Shown piece by piece: positions 52,578-61,269 of a stretch of 64,000 nucleotides of DNA. This DNA comes from Lactobacillus colini. Lineage in GTDB: Bacteria > Bacillota > Bacilli > Lactobacillales > Lactobacillaceae. The stretch is taken from contig NZ_JAGGLU010000001.1 in NCBI RefSeq assembly GCF_017874575.1, forward strand, positions 310,001 through 374,000, in the 5' to 3' direction. Position numbers and translations under genes: made by a program. The first letter of the stretch is position 1. Every line of letters begins with the position of its first letter. A model generated the notes under the pieces. It did not search any database. It was not told the origin of the DNA and saw only the letters and a program-made list of their open reading frames with translations.

Positions 52578-53660
52578 ATGAAAAATGAATTATGCAAAAA
52601 GTTAACTTATTCAACATTGCTTAAGGCAGCATATGCAGTAAGTGATAAAGAAAACAAATTAGTTCCTTTCAAGGAAATAATAAAATACCTTCAAAGACCT
52701 AACAGAGTTTTAAGTGATATTTCACTAACTAGTGATGAATTTATAGATTCCATTCTTAATACGGAAATAAATCCTAGTGTAGTTAGTGATTCACTAGTTA
52801 GTAAAGATCAAGAAGATAGTACTTTAATTCCCGAAGATAAAGATATTTTTGCCTTTCTTCATCTAAATCGTTTAAAGAATAATCTATACGATCATAATTG
52901 CATCGAAATATTATATGTGTATAGTGGATCAATTGAATTTATTTTTGGCAAGGAGCATACCCATTTAAAGAGTGGAAGTGTATGTTTCATATCGCCTAAA
53001 TCAATGCATAACATAGTTGTTAATGATGACTCATTCGCTTTAAGCATTTTAATTAGAAATAAAACCCTATCTGACGTACTACCTTCTAAACTTAATTCAT
53101 ATAATCTAATAGCCGAGTTCATAAATCATATCCTCCTATCTGAAAAAGCGATAACCAACTATCTTCTTTTTCAAATTTCTGATAATGATGCACTGAAAAG
53201 CTCTATTAAGCAATTAGTGCAAGAAAGTTTTATACCAACTGATACGTACTCAGATTCATTAATGATCTCTTGGCTGAGAATATTTCTTTTTAATTTATTA
53301 CGTGCAAAAGGAATATCTTCAGTTCATGATTCATTGCATAAGACAGCTAATTTAACCCCTATCATTAACTATATCGGTGAAAATTATAATTGGATAACTC
53401 TAGCCAACTTAGCCAAAACATTTAACTATAACGAAAGCTATTTAAGTTCCTTGATACATAAGGCTTTCGGCAAAAGTTTTTCTACAATGTTGAATAATAT
53501 TAGGCTGTCACATGCAGTTGATTATTTACTTAGTACTGATTTAACTCTTTCAAATATTGCCGAAAAAATTGGTTACCAAAGTGTGGACTACTTTATTAGA
53601 AATTTTAAGAAGCATTATAAAATGACGCCTGGAGCTTATCGTAGCTTGCACAATAGTTAA
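52578..53660 (+). CDS. AraC-family regulator of the PTS-GH5 operon
   Basis: A 360-residue AraC-type regulator. A cupin-like sensor (about 110-165, YDHNCIEILYVYSGSIEF, SGSVCFISPKSMH) is followed by the double HTH (ITLANLAKTFNYNESYLSSL, LSNIAEKIGYQSVDYFIRNF). ATG at 52578 after AGGTGAT is a better start than the TTG at 52545. It is divergent from the PTS-GH5 operon and probably activates it. Confidence 0.85.
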   Translation: MKNELCKKLTYSTLLKAAYAVSDKENKLVPFKEIIKYLQRPNRVLSDISLTSDEFIDSILNTEINPSVVSDSLVSKDQEDSTLIPEDKDIFAFLHLNRLKNNLYDHNCIEILYVYSGSIEFIFGKEHTHLKSGSVCFISPKSMHNIVVNDDSFALSILIRNKTLSDVLPSKLNSYNLIAEFINHILLSEKAITNYLLFQISDNDALKSSIKQLVQESFIPTDTYSDSLMISWLRIFLFNLLRAKGISSVHDSLHKTANLTPIINYIGENYNWITLANLAKTFNYNESYLSSLIHKAFGKSFSTMLNNIRLSHAVDYLLSTDLTLSNIAEKIGYQSVDYFIRNFKKHYKMTPGAYRSLHNS

Positions 53661-53700
53661 AGTGGCTTAAAAAGTATCTGAAAAAAATGTAAAATCACAA

Positions 53701-53746
53701 AAATCGTTGATAATCTTGGTTTGATATATCAACGATTTTATTTTTG
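53701..53746 (+). terminator. araC terminator
   Basis: Perfect 13-base arms (53701-53713 and 53728-53740) followed by ATTTTT. Confidence 0.88.
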
Positions 53747-53881
53747 TTATTGTTCAAATTTATCCAAAACTGGACTTTTTAGACACTTCATCTCTATTTA
53801 AATTAACTATAACACAATAAGAAAGTGAACTAATAAATAATTCTACTAATGTAAGGCTATAAGGCCGCTACTTTAATTTCT

Positions 53882-54742
53882 TTATTTTTTATCTGCATTC
53901 CACATTTTTTTGACAGCTGGAATCTTACCTAAATCAGTCATGTCTTCCTTATCTAAAATAACAAGATTGTTCGGGCCTTCGGCGAGTTTATTAAAGCTAT
54001 CTAAGCTTTGATTTCTGAAATAGCCATCCCCTGCCTTATTTAGACTCTCTTGAAGCTTGTTAATTCTATAAGCTTCGGCATCAGCTTGCGTTTTAACAGC
54101 TTCAGCATTGGCTTTTGCAGTAGCAACTAGAGCATCATTTTTAGCCTTAGTGGTTAATTCAATATGGCGTGCTTCACCTTCAGCCTTAGCAATTGCAGCG
54201 GTCTTTTCACGGTCAGCGGTTAACTGCTTATCCATTGCCTTTTGTATTTCAGGGCTTGGCAATAATTCATCGACATTAACGCGAATGACAGTAATACCGT
54301 AAATATCTGTTAAATCACCAATTGCCTTGAACAGTTCATTATTTATCTTACTAGTTGAACCCAGTGCTTCGTTTAATTCCATACGGCCAATAATATCTCT
54401 CATGTGACCACGAATTAACTGTACCATACTCTCAACTGAGTTAGTGTTGTTATAGAAGTAACGGTAAGCATCTGTTACTTGATAATTTAACGTTAAACTA
54501 GTTGTGATTTCGGCATTGTCTTTAGTAATAATGCTATATTTAGAAATCTTATAAGGCTGTAAGGCAAGACTCACTTTTCTAATATTTTGAAATACGGGAA
54601 TAATAAATGTTAAACCTGCATTAACAGATTTAGAATACTTTCCTAAAGTTTCTACTAATCCTACATAATTTTGTGGAACCACTTTAAAGCTGAAACTAAG
54701 CAAGACAATGACTAAGATAATCATAATAACCATAAATATCAT
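53882..54742 (-). CDS. SPFH/band 7 membrane protein
   Basis: A 286-residue stomatin/prohibitin-family protein. One N-terminal membrane helix (IFMVIMIILVIVLLSFSF), the band 7 domain (VVPQNYVGLVETLGKYSKSV, then about 25-185 with RGHMRDIIGRMELNEALGS) and an Ala/Lys/Glu-rich coiled coil (about 190-250). ATG at 54742 after GGAGG is preferred over 54757. Such proteins organise membrane microdomains and scaffold proteases such as FtsH. Confidence 0.9.
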   Translation of the reverse strand: MIFMVIMIILVIVLLSFSFKVVPQNYVGLVETLGKYSKSVNAGLTFIIPVFQNIRKVSLALQPYKISKYSIITKDNAEITTSLTLNYQVTDAYRYFYNNTNSVESMVQLIRGHMRDIIGRMELNEALGSTSKINNELFKAIGDLTDIYGITVIRVNVDELLPSPEIQKAMDKQLTADREKTAAIAKAEGEARHIELTTKAKNDALVATAKANAEAVKTQADAEAYRINKLQESLNKAGDGYFRNQSLDSFNKLAEGPNNLVILDKEDMTDLGKIPAVKKMWNADKK

Positions 54743-54802
54743 TATTTTTCCCTCCATAGATTAAACTAATTAGATTAAGTGTAGCACAATTTAAAAAATG
54801 TT

Positions 54803-55243
54803 CTAAAATAATTCATCCCGCTCACCATCTAAAAGATGCTCACTGATATTCTTATCAAAATATACCGGGAGATCATGATCAAAATTATACGCTAAAGGCG
54901 AATATAATAATTCTTCCTTTGTCAGCCACGTTAACTCACCCTCACTGCTTGCTTGCAGCTTACCTGTATATTCGGTTGCAATGTAGAAAAACACTAAATA
55001 GCGGTGTTGGTTATTATCATAAAATTGCTTAACACCTACTAATCTAGGATTTTTAATTGTGAGGCCGGTTTCTTCTTTAATTTCACGGACAACAGAATCA
55101 TGAAAAGATTCATGTGCTTCAACGTGACCACCAGGAAACGTAATCCCTGGCCAGACTGGATCATTACGATTTAAAACTAAGATCTTATCTTTATTTTTAA
55201 TCATACACATATTTGTTAATGTAACTGGTTCTGTTCTATTCAT
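54803..55243 (-). CDS. Nudix hydrolase
   Basis: A 146-residue Nudix protein. The box GGHVEAHESFHDSVVREIKEETGL fits GX5EX7REUXEEXGU. It is of the 8-oxo-dGTP diphosphatase/MutT-like subgroup, with the N-terminal NRTEPVTLTNMCMIKNKDKI typical of lactobacilli. It hydrolyses nucleoside diphosphate derivatives; the substrate is not certain. Confidence 0.92.
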   Translation of the reverse strand: MNRTEPVTLTNMCMIKNKDKILVLNRNDPVWPGITFPGGHVEAHESFHDSVVREIKEETGLTIKNPRLVGVKQFYDNNQHRYLVFFYIATEYTGKLQASSEGELTWLTKEELLYSPLAYNFDHDLPVYFDKNISEHLLDGERDELF

Positions 55244-55372
55244 TGATATTCTTACTTTCTTTAATTGTATGTTGAGAGGACGATTCTAGTGCTGAGTTTG
55301 TTCAAAAAGATGATTAGCTGATAATTAGCTGCTGCAGAATTGCAATTTGAAATATGGATTTTTCCTTTTTAG

Positions 55373-55993
55373 TTAAATGCTGAAGTTCCTCAAAGCATTA
55401 TTAATTTCTTCTTGTTCAATTCCAATATATCGCTTAGTAACTGCTGGGGAACTGTGGTTTAGGATTTTTTGTAGCATGGCAATATCATGAGTTTGCTTAT
55501 AGAATTGATAGCCAAAAGTCCTTCTCATAGTATGCGTAGTTATATCATCCCTACCTAACATATGTCCTGCTTGTTGAAGGAAGCGATAAACTTGCGTAGT
55601 ACTAACGTGATAACCATGCTTACTACTAGGAAATAGATAATCATTCGATTTAAGATGCATAAATTTAATGTAAGCATTCAACTCTTTAGCTAAGGCATCA
55701 TTAATAAAGGCTCGACTTATTTTACCTGTTTTAGTTTCTCTAATGGCTAAATTTTCTTTACCTTTAATATCTTTAACTTTTAATTTAACAATATCGGATG
55801 CTCGAAGTCCTGTCGCACAGCCAAAGTTAAAGAGCATCAAATTTCGGTGTGATATTCTGCCTGTAGTCATCAAGTCACTACCTTGTAATTTTAGAACATC
55901 TCGTATATCTTTAATTTCTTTCTTAGTCCTTAATGGGCTTGATTGGTAAATCTTTTTCTTCTTATGTTGTTCATGCTCTCCAACGTGTACCAT
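55373..55993 (-). CDS. Catalytic-domain-only tyrosine recombinase
   Basis: A 206-residue protein consisting nearly only of the tyrosine-recombinase catalytic domain. The catalytic residues are R in ATGLRASDI, K in ETKTGK, H-R in TTHTMRRTFG, H in NHSSPAVTK and nucleophile Y in RYIGIE. There is no SAM-like core-binding domain, as in FimB/FimE-type or relic integrases. It stands alone with no clear attachment site beside it. It could invert or excise a nearby segment or be a remnant of an integrative element. Confidence 0.8.
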   Translation of the reverse strand: MVHVGEHEQHKKKKIYQSSPLRTKKEIKDIRDVLKLQGSDLMTTGRISHRNLMLFNFGCATGLRASDIVKLKVKDIKGKENLAIRETKTGKISRAFINDALAKELNAYIKFMHLKSNDYLFPSSKHGYHVSTTQVYRFLQQAGHMLGRDDITTHTMRRTFGYQFYKQTHDIAMLQKILNHSSPAVTKRYIGIEQEEINNALRNFSI

Positions 55994-56231
55994 ATAATTC
56001 CTTCTTCATAAAAAGTCTATTTTATCCAAAAAATAGTATATCACAACAGTTGATATTAAAGGATCTAAATGTATGAAAATGCCTATTTTCTTACATTTGA
56101 ATGTATAATTATGAGATATTAATAATTAGCAAACAAGAAGCAAAGCTTTAATAACTTTAGACCTTTAAAGATGAACTCGGCCTTAGAATCGCCCTCTCAG
56201 CACATTGATTAAAATTAACCCACTATACAAA
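55994..56231. other. Intergenic stretch without a recognised gene
   Basis: AT-rich sequence between the recombinase and the aquaporin gene. A few short plus-strand frames lack ribosome binding sites. No repeat was seen that could be an attachment site. Confidence 0.35.
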
Positions 56232-56264
56232 AATCGTACCTTGATTGAAAGTCAAAGTACGATT
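56232..56264 (-). terminator. Aquaglyceroporin terminator
   Basis: Arms AATCGTAC (56232-56239) and GTACGATT (56257-56264) with extra inner pairs; on the minus strand a T5 run follows. Confidence 0.82.
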
Positions 56265-56279
56265 AGTAATTCAATATTT

Positions 56280-56987
56280 TTATTTAGTTAGCAGATACTG
56301 TAACCCACCAGCTAGTAATCCGCCTAGAATAGGTCCAAATAAAGGCACCCATGAGTATGACCAATTTGAACGTGACTTATTAGGAACTGGGCAAATTGTA
56401 TAGGCAAATCTTGGTGCTAAATCGCGGGCTGGATTCAGTGCAAATCCGGTTGTTCCACCCAATGATTGGCCAACTACCATAATTAATAAACCAACTATAA
56501 ATGGTTTTAATCCTTTGTCAAAGTCACCTAAGTTAAGTAAAGCAAAAATAAATATAAATGTAGCAATTAACTCACTCAGAAAATTAAATAATTTATTAGG
56601 TATTGCTGGTCCCGTTGCAAAAATTCCAACCGTGTTTCCCTCATCTGGCTTAGTAGCCTTAAAATGAGGATAATACTGAATAATGACTAGTAAGGCGCCA
56701 ACGAATGCACCTAAGAATTGTCCTAGAATATAGGGCATAACTTGACTCCAAGGAAAATAACCAAATGTAGCAAAAGCTAGAGTAACTGCCGGATTTAAAT
56801 GACCTTCCGCCTTGAAATTAGCTGCCACGTAAATTCCGAAGGTAACAGCCATACCCCATGCTAATGTTACATATAGCCAGCTTTGTTTTTTAGCTAGACT
56901 CTTATTTAAACTGATCGCCGCTCCTGTTCCTGTCCCCAAGGTAATTAATACCGCTGTACCTAAAAATTCACCAATAAAACCATCCAT
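56280..56987 (-). CDS. MIP-family aquaglyceroporin (GlpF-like)
   Basis: A 235-residue membrane channel with six helices and the two half-helix motifs HLNPAVTLA and ALNPARDLAPR. The Asp after the second NPAR is typical of glycerol facilitators rather than water-only channels. It lets glycerol, dihydroxyacetone, lactic acid or water cross the membrane. A cre-like palindrome lies in front of it, which suggests catabolite control. Confidence 0.93.
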   Translation of the reverse strand: MDGFIGEFLGTAVLITLGTGTGAAISLNKSLAKKQSWLYVTLAWGMAVTFGIYVAANFKAEGHLNPAVTLAFATFGYFPWSQVMPYILGQFLGAFVGALLVIIQYYPHFKATKPDEGNTVGIFATGPAIPNKLFNFLSELIATFIFIFALLNLGDFDKGLKPFIVGLLIMVVGQSLGGTTGFALNPARDLAPRFAYTICPVPNKSRSNWSYSWVPLFGPILGGLLAGGLQYLLTK

Positions 56988-57015
56988 AATAAGCTCCTCG
57001 TTGATTATATTTTTA

Positions 57016-57031
57016 TGTAAACGCTTTTACA
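57016..57031 (-). promoter_or_regulatory. cre-like site before glpF
   Basis: The 16-base sequence TGTAAACGCTTTTACA is nearly palindromic and differs from the 14-base cre consensus at one position. It lies 29 bases upstream of the aquaglyceroporin start. Confidence 0.45.
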
Positions 57032-57172
57032 GTAATTTTAACAAAAAATATTATTTGTAGCACTTCTAAGATCTTCCTTATATTAAATATCCTAAAACTT
57101 TCACTCTCAAAAAGTAAGTAAGGAGTATATAATCATTTATATTAAAAATATTTATTGAAAGGACAACTTATT

Positions 57173-57431
57173 ATGAAGATAACTATTATTGGAACTGGTA
57201 ACATGGGAAAAGCTATCGTTTAAAATTTAGAAATATCTAATACTGTCACTTATGTTGATTCTACAAGTTCGGTTGAAAAATTAGGTGATATTGTAATCCT
57301 AGCAGTTCCTTACGGAGCTATAAATTCAATAATTGATCAATTAGCGGGTTGAAGCACTTGGGCTTTTGCAGATGAAATTAGCTGCAAGTGGCAAAATTGA
57401 TTGGAATGGCGGCTTTGGCATTATTAAATAA
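57173..57431 (+). pseudogene. NAD(P)-binding reductase remnant (F420-reductase-like fold)
   Basis: ATG 57173, after a GAAAGGA site, reads MKITIIGTGNMGKAIV and then a stop; the same frame goes on KLGDIVILAVPYGAINSIID, another stop, and after a shift KIDWNGGFGIIK to 57431. These are the start, middle and end of a ~200-residue NADP-binding reductase of the NADPH-dependent F420 reductase family, with large internal deletions. Confidence 0.7.
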
Positions 57432-57455
57432 ATATAGATAAAATTATTTAAGATT

Positions 57456-57492
57456 AAGCCTGGAAATTTTCGCGAAAATTTCAGGCTTTTTT
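57456..57492 (+). terminator. Terminator after the reductase remnant
   Basis: Hairpin AGCCTGGAAATTTT / AAAATTTCAGGCT (one bulge) around CGCG, then a T6 run. It is convergent with the cdaR gene and may also serve it. Confidence 0.8.
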
Positions 57493-57519
57493 GCTGTATA
57501 AATATCTTAAAAAATTAGT

Positions 57520-58563
57520 TTAGCTTTTATTCCGCATCTTTATTAATGCAATATAAAGTTGGAATAATTCTTCTGTTTTCCATGGATCAAGACCCGTAAT
57601 TTTTTTAATTCTTTCCAAACGATAAGCTAAAGTATTCCTGTGGATGTATAGTTGGTCAGCAGCCTTACTGAGTATTTGGCTATTTCTAACATATAGAAGT
57701 AGGCTGTATAGATAATCTTCTCCCTGTTCGAAATGCCTGATATTTATTAATTTATCAATTATATTATCAACATCAAGATCACAGCCAGCAATATGATCAA
57801 TAAAAGAAACCTCCTCGTATTTTTGACAATAAATATTTAACTTAGTTGACCAATTTACTGTTTCTCTTGCTTGTCTAAAAGCTTCAGCTACGTTACTCGT
57901 TTTTTGGCTAACACCGATGTAAATATTTCTTTTTTTAGCTAATGCTAAGTATTGATTAATAATATCAATATTTTCAGTAATAATAATTTGGGTATCATCT
58001 GCTCGATTTAATAAAAAATCTGAAAAACCCAATTTTACTTTATTTGCTAATTCGTTAGAAGCCTTGAAATCAATAACATATCTTTCTTTTGTTAAGTCAA
58101 TGTGTAATTGTTGAGCTTCAAGTTCAAGATTGAGTTTAGTTGGTAAATCGTCAGTTCGTTGAATCCAGCGGAATAAAAATCTATTTAACTTTGATTTTGC
58201 AACGTCCTTTTTCTCTTGCTCGGCAGCTTGCTTAACTAATAATTCAGTTGCCACTTTGAGTAAAGATGCTAGCGGCACAACCTTATCGGGAGATCCAGTA
58301 ATGCCTATAACACCAATAATTCTATGCTGGTACTCAATTGGCATATTGACCCCAGGATGACCTAATTCGCCGTGATAAATTTTCATTGGTAAAGTTTTAC
58401 CCAATTTAATTACTTGTTTAGCACCTAAGTGCAGTTGCCCAATTCTACTTTTGTCTCCGCTTGCAATAATTATTCCATTCTCATTCATCATGTTAATATT
58501 ATATGGAATTTGTTTCATCATATTATCTACAACATCTTGGGCTAGTTGGGTTTTTAATTTCAT
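57520..58563 (-). CDS. cdaR: CdaR-family (sugar diacid/glycerate) regulator
   Basis: A 347-residue regulator. The N-terminal putative sugar-diacid recognition domain (about 5-135, LAQDVVDNMMKQIPYNINMM, GHPGVNMPI) is followed by a degenerate GGDEF-like middle and the C-terminal PucR-type HTH (DQLYIHRNTLAYRLERIKKI). It is divergent from a GntP permease and glycerate kinase; in enteric bacteria CdaR activates glucarate/glycerate genes. It most likely activates glycerate use here. Confidence 0.9.
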   Translation of the reverse strand: MKLKTQLAQDVVDNMMKQIPYNINMMNENGIIIASGDKSRIGQLHLGAKQVIKLGKTLPMKIYHGELGHPGVNMPIEYQHRIIGVIGITGSPDKVVPLASLLKVATELLVKQAAEQEKKDVAKSKLNRFLFRWIQRTDDLPTKLNLELEAQQLHIDLTKERYVIDFKASNELANKVKLGFSDFLLNRADDTQIIITENIDIINQYLALAKKRNIYIGVSQKTSNVAEAFRQARETVNWSTKLNIYCQKYEEVSFIDHIAGCDLDVDNIIDKLINIRHFEQGEDYLYSLLLYVRNSQILSKAADQLYIHRNTLAYRLERIKKITGLDPWKTEELFQLYIALIKMRNKS

Positions 58564-58651
58564 ACAATTCTCTTTCTAACTACTTATGCATAAAAAATAC
58601 TGTGCAATTGCATAATGATAAACAAATGCGTATCAATTAATATTATAAACT

Positions 58652-58665
58652 GTAAGCGCTTATGT
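58652..58665 (+). promoter_or_regulatory. cre-like site before the glycerate permease
   Basis: TGTAAGCGCTTATG has a perfect core but differs from the cre consensus at the C near the 3' end and at the last base. It lies 27 bases before the permease start, between the divergent cdaR and permease genes. Confidence 0.4.
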
Positions 58666-58692
58666 AAAAAGTAAATGAAACGGAGAATCTTA

Positions 58693-59982
58693 ATGGGAAG
58701 TCTAACAATATCGTGGATTGCAGCACTGTTTGGGCTGTTAGCTGCAATTTGTTTAATTATTAAAAAAGTAAATCCTGTATATTCTTTATTTATTGGAGCA
58801 ATTGTAGGTTGTCTATTCGGTGGTGCGTCAATTGCACAAACAACACAGGTTATCATTAATGGAACTCAGAGTATTATGGGTACAGCAGTCAGAGTTTTGA
58901 CAGCTGGCATTCTAGCGGGTGTAATGATGGAATCAGGGGCAGCAGATGTAATTGCTCATAAAATTGTTTCAAAACTTGGTGATAAAATGTCATTGCTTGC
59001 CTTGGCATTGTCAACAATGATTTTAACTGCTGTAGGTGTTTTTATCCCAGTAGCTGTTTTAATTGTGGCACCAATTGCACTTTCAGTTGGCAAGCGAATG
59101 CATATTAGTAAGTTAGCATTGCTTGTTGCTTTATCAGGTGGCGGCAAGGCAGGTAATATTGCTTCGCCTAATCCTAATACTATTGCAGCAGCAAATGGTT
59201 TTAAAGTTCCACTGAGCAATGTCATGCTTGCAGGATATATTCCCGCAATTTTTGGCTTAATTGTAGCAGTTTTAGTTGCTTCACTAATTAAGAAAAAAGG
59301 AAGCGCTGTTACAGCGTCAGATATTGAGCCTCCCAAAGAGATTACAGATATTTCCCTGCTTCAAGCGCTATGTGCACCTATTTTAGCAATTATTTTATTG
59401 ATGATTGGACCAATTGGTCAGGCTCTTCATATTAATTTTTTGGCTAACATTTCAATAGATGCTTTTTATGTTTTGCCGATAGCTTCAATTATTGGAGCTA
59501 TTGCTATGGGAAAATGGAAACAGATTCCTAAGTTTATGACTAATGGCTTGAGTCGTGTAACTGATACAGTTTTAATTTTAATCGGTGCTGGAGCTATTGC
59601 GGGATTGATTTCTACATCTGATTTATCAATACAAGTTGTACACTTGATTTCAGATATGAAAATTTCTGGGACTCTTCTTGCCCCACTATCAGGTATATTA
59701 ATGGGTTTGGCTACCGGTTCAACATCAACGGCTGTTATTGTAACTACTGGTTCCTTTGGAAATGCAATCTTACAAACTGGCACTACTGCCTTAGCTGCAG
59801 CAGTAATGGTACAGGCTGGAGCAACTGTCATCGACCAAGTACCACAAGGAAATTATTTTCATATCACTGCACACAGTATGCATATGTCCTTCAAAGAAAG
59901 AGCACAAGCAATGCCTTTTGAAATATGTGTTGGTTTAACTACTACGCTTGTTGCGACAATTTTATATGGATATATTTTATAA
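58693..59982 (+). CDS. GntP-family permease, probably glycerate
   Basis: A 429-residue membrane transporter of the gluconate:H+ symporter (GntP) family, with about twelve to fourteen hydrophobic segments and the family motif SGGGKAGNIASPNPNTIAAA. ATG at 58693 follows CGGAGA; the longer ATG at 58675 lies before that site. It is coupled to a glycerate kinase gene 17 bp downstream, so glycerate is the likely cargo. Confidence 0.9.
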   Translation: MGSLTISWIAALFGLLAAICLIIKKVNPVYSLFIGAIVGCLFGGASIAQTTQVIINGTQSIMGTAVRVLTAGILAGVMMESGAADVIAHKIVSKLGDKMSLLALALSTMILTAVGVFIPVAVLIVAPIALSVGKRMHISKLALLVALSGGGKAGNIASPNPNTIAAANGFKVPLSNVMLAGYIPAIFGLIVAVLVASLIKKKGSAVTASDIEPPKEITDISLLQALCAPILAIILLMIGPIGQALHINFLANISIDAFYVLPIASIIGAIAMGKWKQIPKFMTNGLSRVTDTVLILIGAGAIAGLISTSDLSIQVVHLISDMKISGTLLAPLSGILMGLATGSTSTAVIVTTGSFGNAILQTGTTALAAAVMVQAGATVIDQVPQGNYFHITAHSMHMSFKERAQAMPFEICVGLTTTLVATILYGYIL

Positions 59983-59999
59983 TACAAGGAGTATAGAAT

Positions 60000-61130
60000 A
60001 TGACTAAATTCGTTCTAGCACCAGATTCATTTAAAGAAAGCATGACTGCTAAAGAAGTATGCCAAGCAATGACTAATGGTATTCGTAAAGCTGATCCTAC
60101 AGCTGAAATTGTAAGTGTACCTATGGCTGATGGTGGCGAAGGTACAACTGATTCTCTAGTTAATGCAACGGATGGACAATTACTTAATGCAACAGTTACT
60201 GGTCCTTTAGGCAATAAAATTCAGGCAGAATATGGAATTTTAGGTGACGGCAAGACTGCAGTCATTGAAATGGCTAAAGCTAGTGGACTAGAAATAGTTC
60301 CTAAAAATCAACGTAATCCCATGATTACAACTACATATGGCACAGGAGAATTAATTAAAGCAGCACTAAGCAAGGGAGTAAAAAGAATTATCGTTGGTCT
60401 TGGCGGCTCTAGCACCAATGATGGTGGTGCTGGTATGGCTCAAGCTTTGGGAGTTCATTTACTTGATAAACAAGGTCAAAAATTACCGTTTGGCGGAGAG
60501 GCTTTGGGTAATTTGGATAGAATAGATATCTCAGAAATTGCTCCTCAACTTGGTAATATTACTATTATCTTAGCAAGTGATGTTGTTAATCCCTTAACTG
60601 GTAAAAATGGTGCTTCTGTAGTTTTTGGTCCTCAAAAAGGCGCGACTCCAACTATGGTGCAAGAGTTAGATAGCAATCTCCATCACTATGCACAAGTAAT
60701 TAAGGAACAATTACATAAAGATATTGACCAACTGCCAGGCTCAGGTGCTGCCGGAGGTTTAGGTGCTGGCTTTATGGCTTTTACTAATTATGAAATGCAT
60801 AAAGGAATTGATATAGCAATTAAGGTAACAGATCTTGAAGCTAAGATAAAGTCAGCCGACTATGTATTTACTGGTGAAGGCGGAACAGACTTTCAGACTA
60901 AGTTTGGCAAGACACCTTTCGGCGTTGCTCAATTATGTAAGAAATACCATAAGCCTGTCATTTCCCTGGCAGGATATTTAGGTAAAGGAATCGATACTCT
61001 ATATGATTCAGGTTTTACAGCATTCTTTAGTATTTTACCAGGCGCTAGTGATTTACCAACAGCATTAAAAAATGGTCCTCAAAATGTAGCCACCACAGTT
61101 GAAAATATTGTCCGCTTAATCGAAAGATAA
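60000..61130 (+). CDS. glxK: Glycerate kinase
   Basis: A 376-residue type-1 glycerate kinase. The N-terminal FVLAPDSFKESMTAKEVCQA, the ADGGEGTTDSLV motif, GLGGSSTNDGGAGMAQALG and the end VFTGEGGTDFQTKFGK, which holds catalytic residues, are all present. It phosphorylates D-glycerate to 2- or 3-phosphoglycerate, feeding lower glycolysis. AAGGAG precedes the ATG. It forms an operon with the GntP permease. Confidence 0.95.
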   Translation: MTKFVLAPDSFKESMTAKEVCQAMTNGIRKADPTAEIVSVPMADGGEGTTDSLVNATDGQLLNATVTGPLGNKIQAEYGILGDGKTAVIEMAKASGLEIVPKNQRNPMITTTYGTGELIKAALSKGVKRIIVGLGGSSTNDGGAGMAQALGVHLLDKQGQKLPFGGEALGNLDRIDISEIAPQLGNITIILASDVVNPLTGKNGASVVFGPQKGATPTMVQELDSNLHHYAQVIKEQLHKDIDQLPGSGAAGGLGAGFMAFTNYEMHKGIDIAIKVTDLEAKIKSADYVFTGEGGTDFQTKFGKTPFGVAQLCKKYHKPVISLAGYLGKGIDTLYDSGFTAFFSILPGASDLPTALKNGPQNVATTVENIVRLIER

Positions 61131-61220
61131 TTACGTAATTTAAATTATGTAAAATTAATTTATTGAAGTATAATAAATCTACCAACTATAGTAATATTTT
61201 TGGTAAATTGCAAAATAAAA

Positions 61221-61269
61221 CACTAGTCTACTAGCAAGTAAATAAATGCTAGCAAACTAGTGCTTTTTT
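61221..61269. terminator. Terminator of the glycerate operon, facing argF
   Basis: Two nested stems, CACTAGT (61221-61227) / ACTAGTG (61256-61262) and CTAGCA / TGCTAG (61231-61236 with 61247-61252), then a T7 run on the plus strand. The opposite gene stops at its edge. Confidence 0.82.

Noticed and set aside
54108-54302. Plus-strand frame within the SPFH gene
   Set aside because: A shadow of the Ala-rich coiled coil on the other strand.
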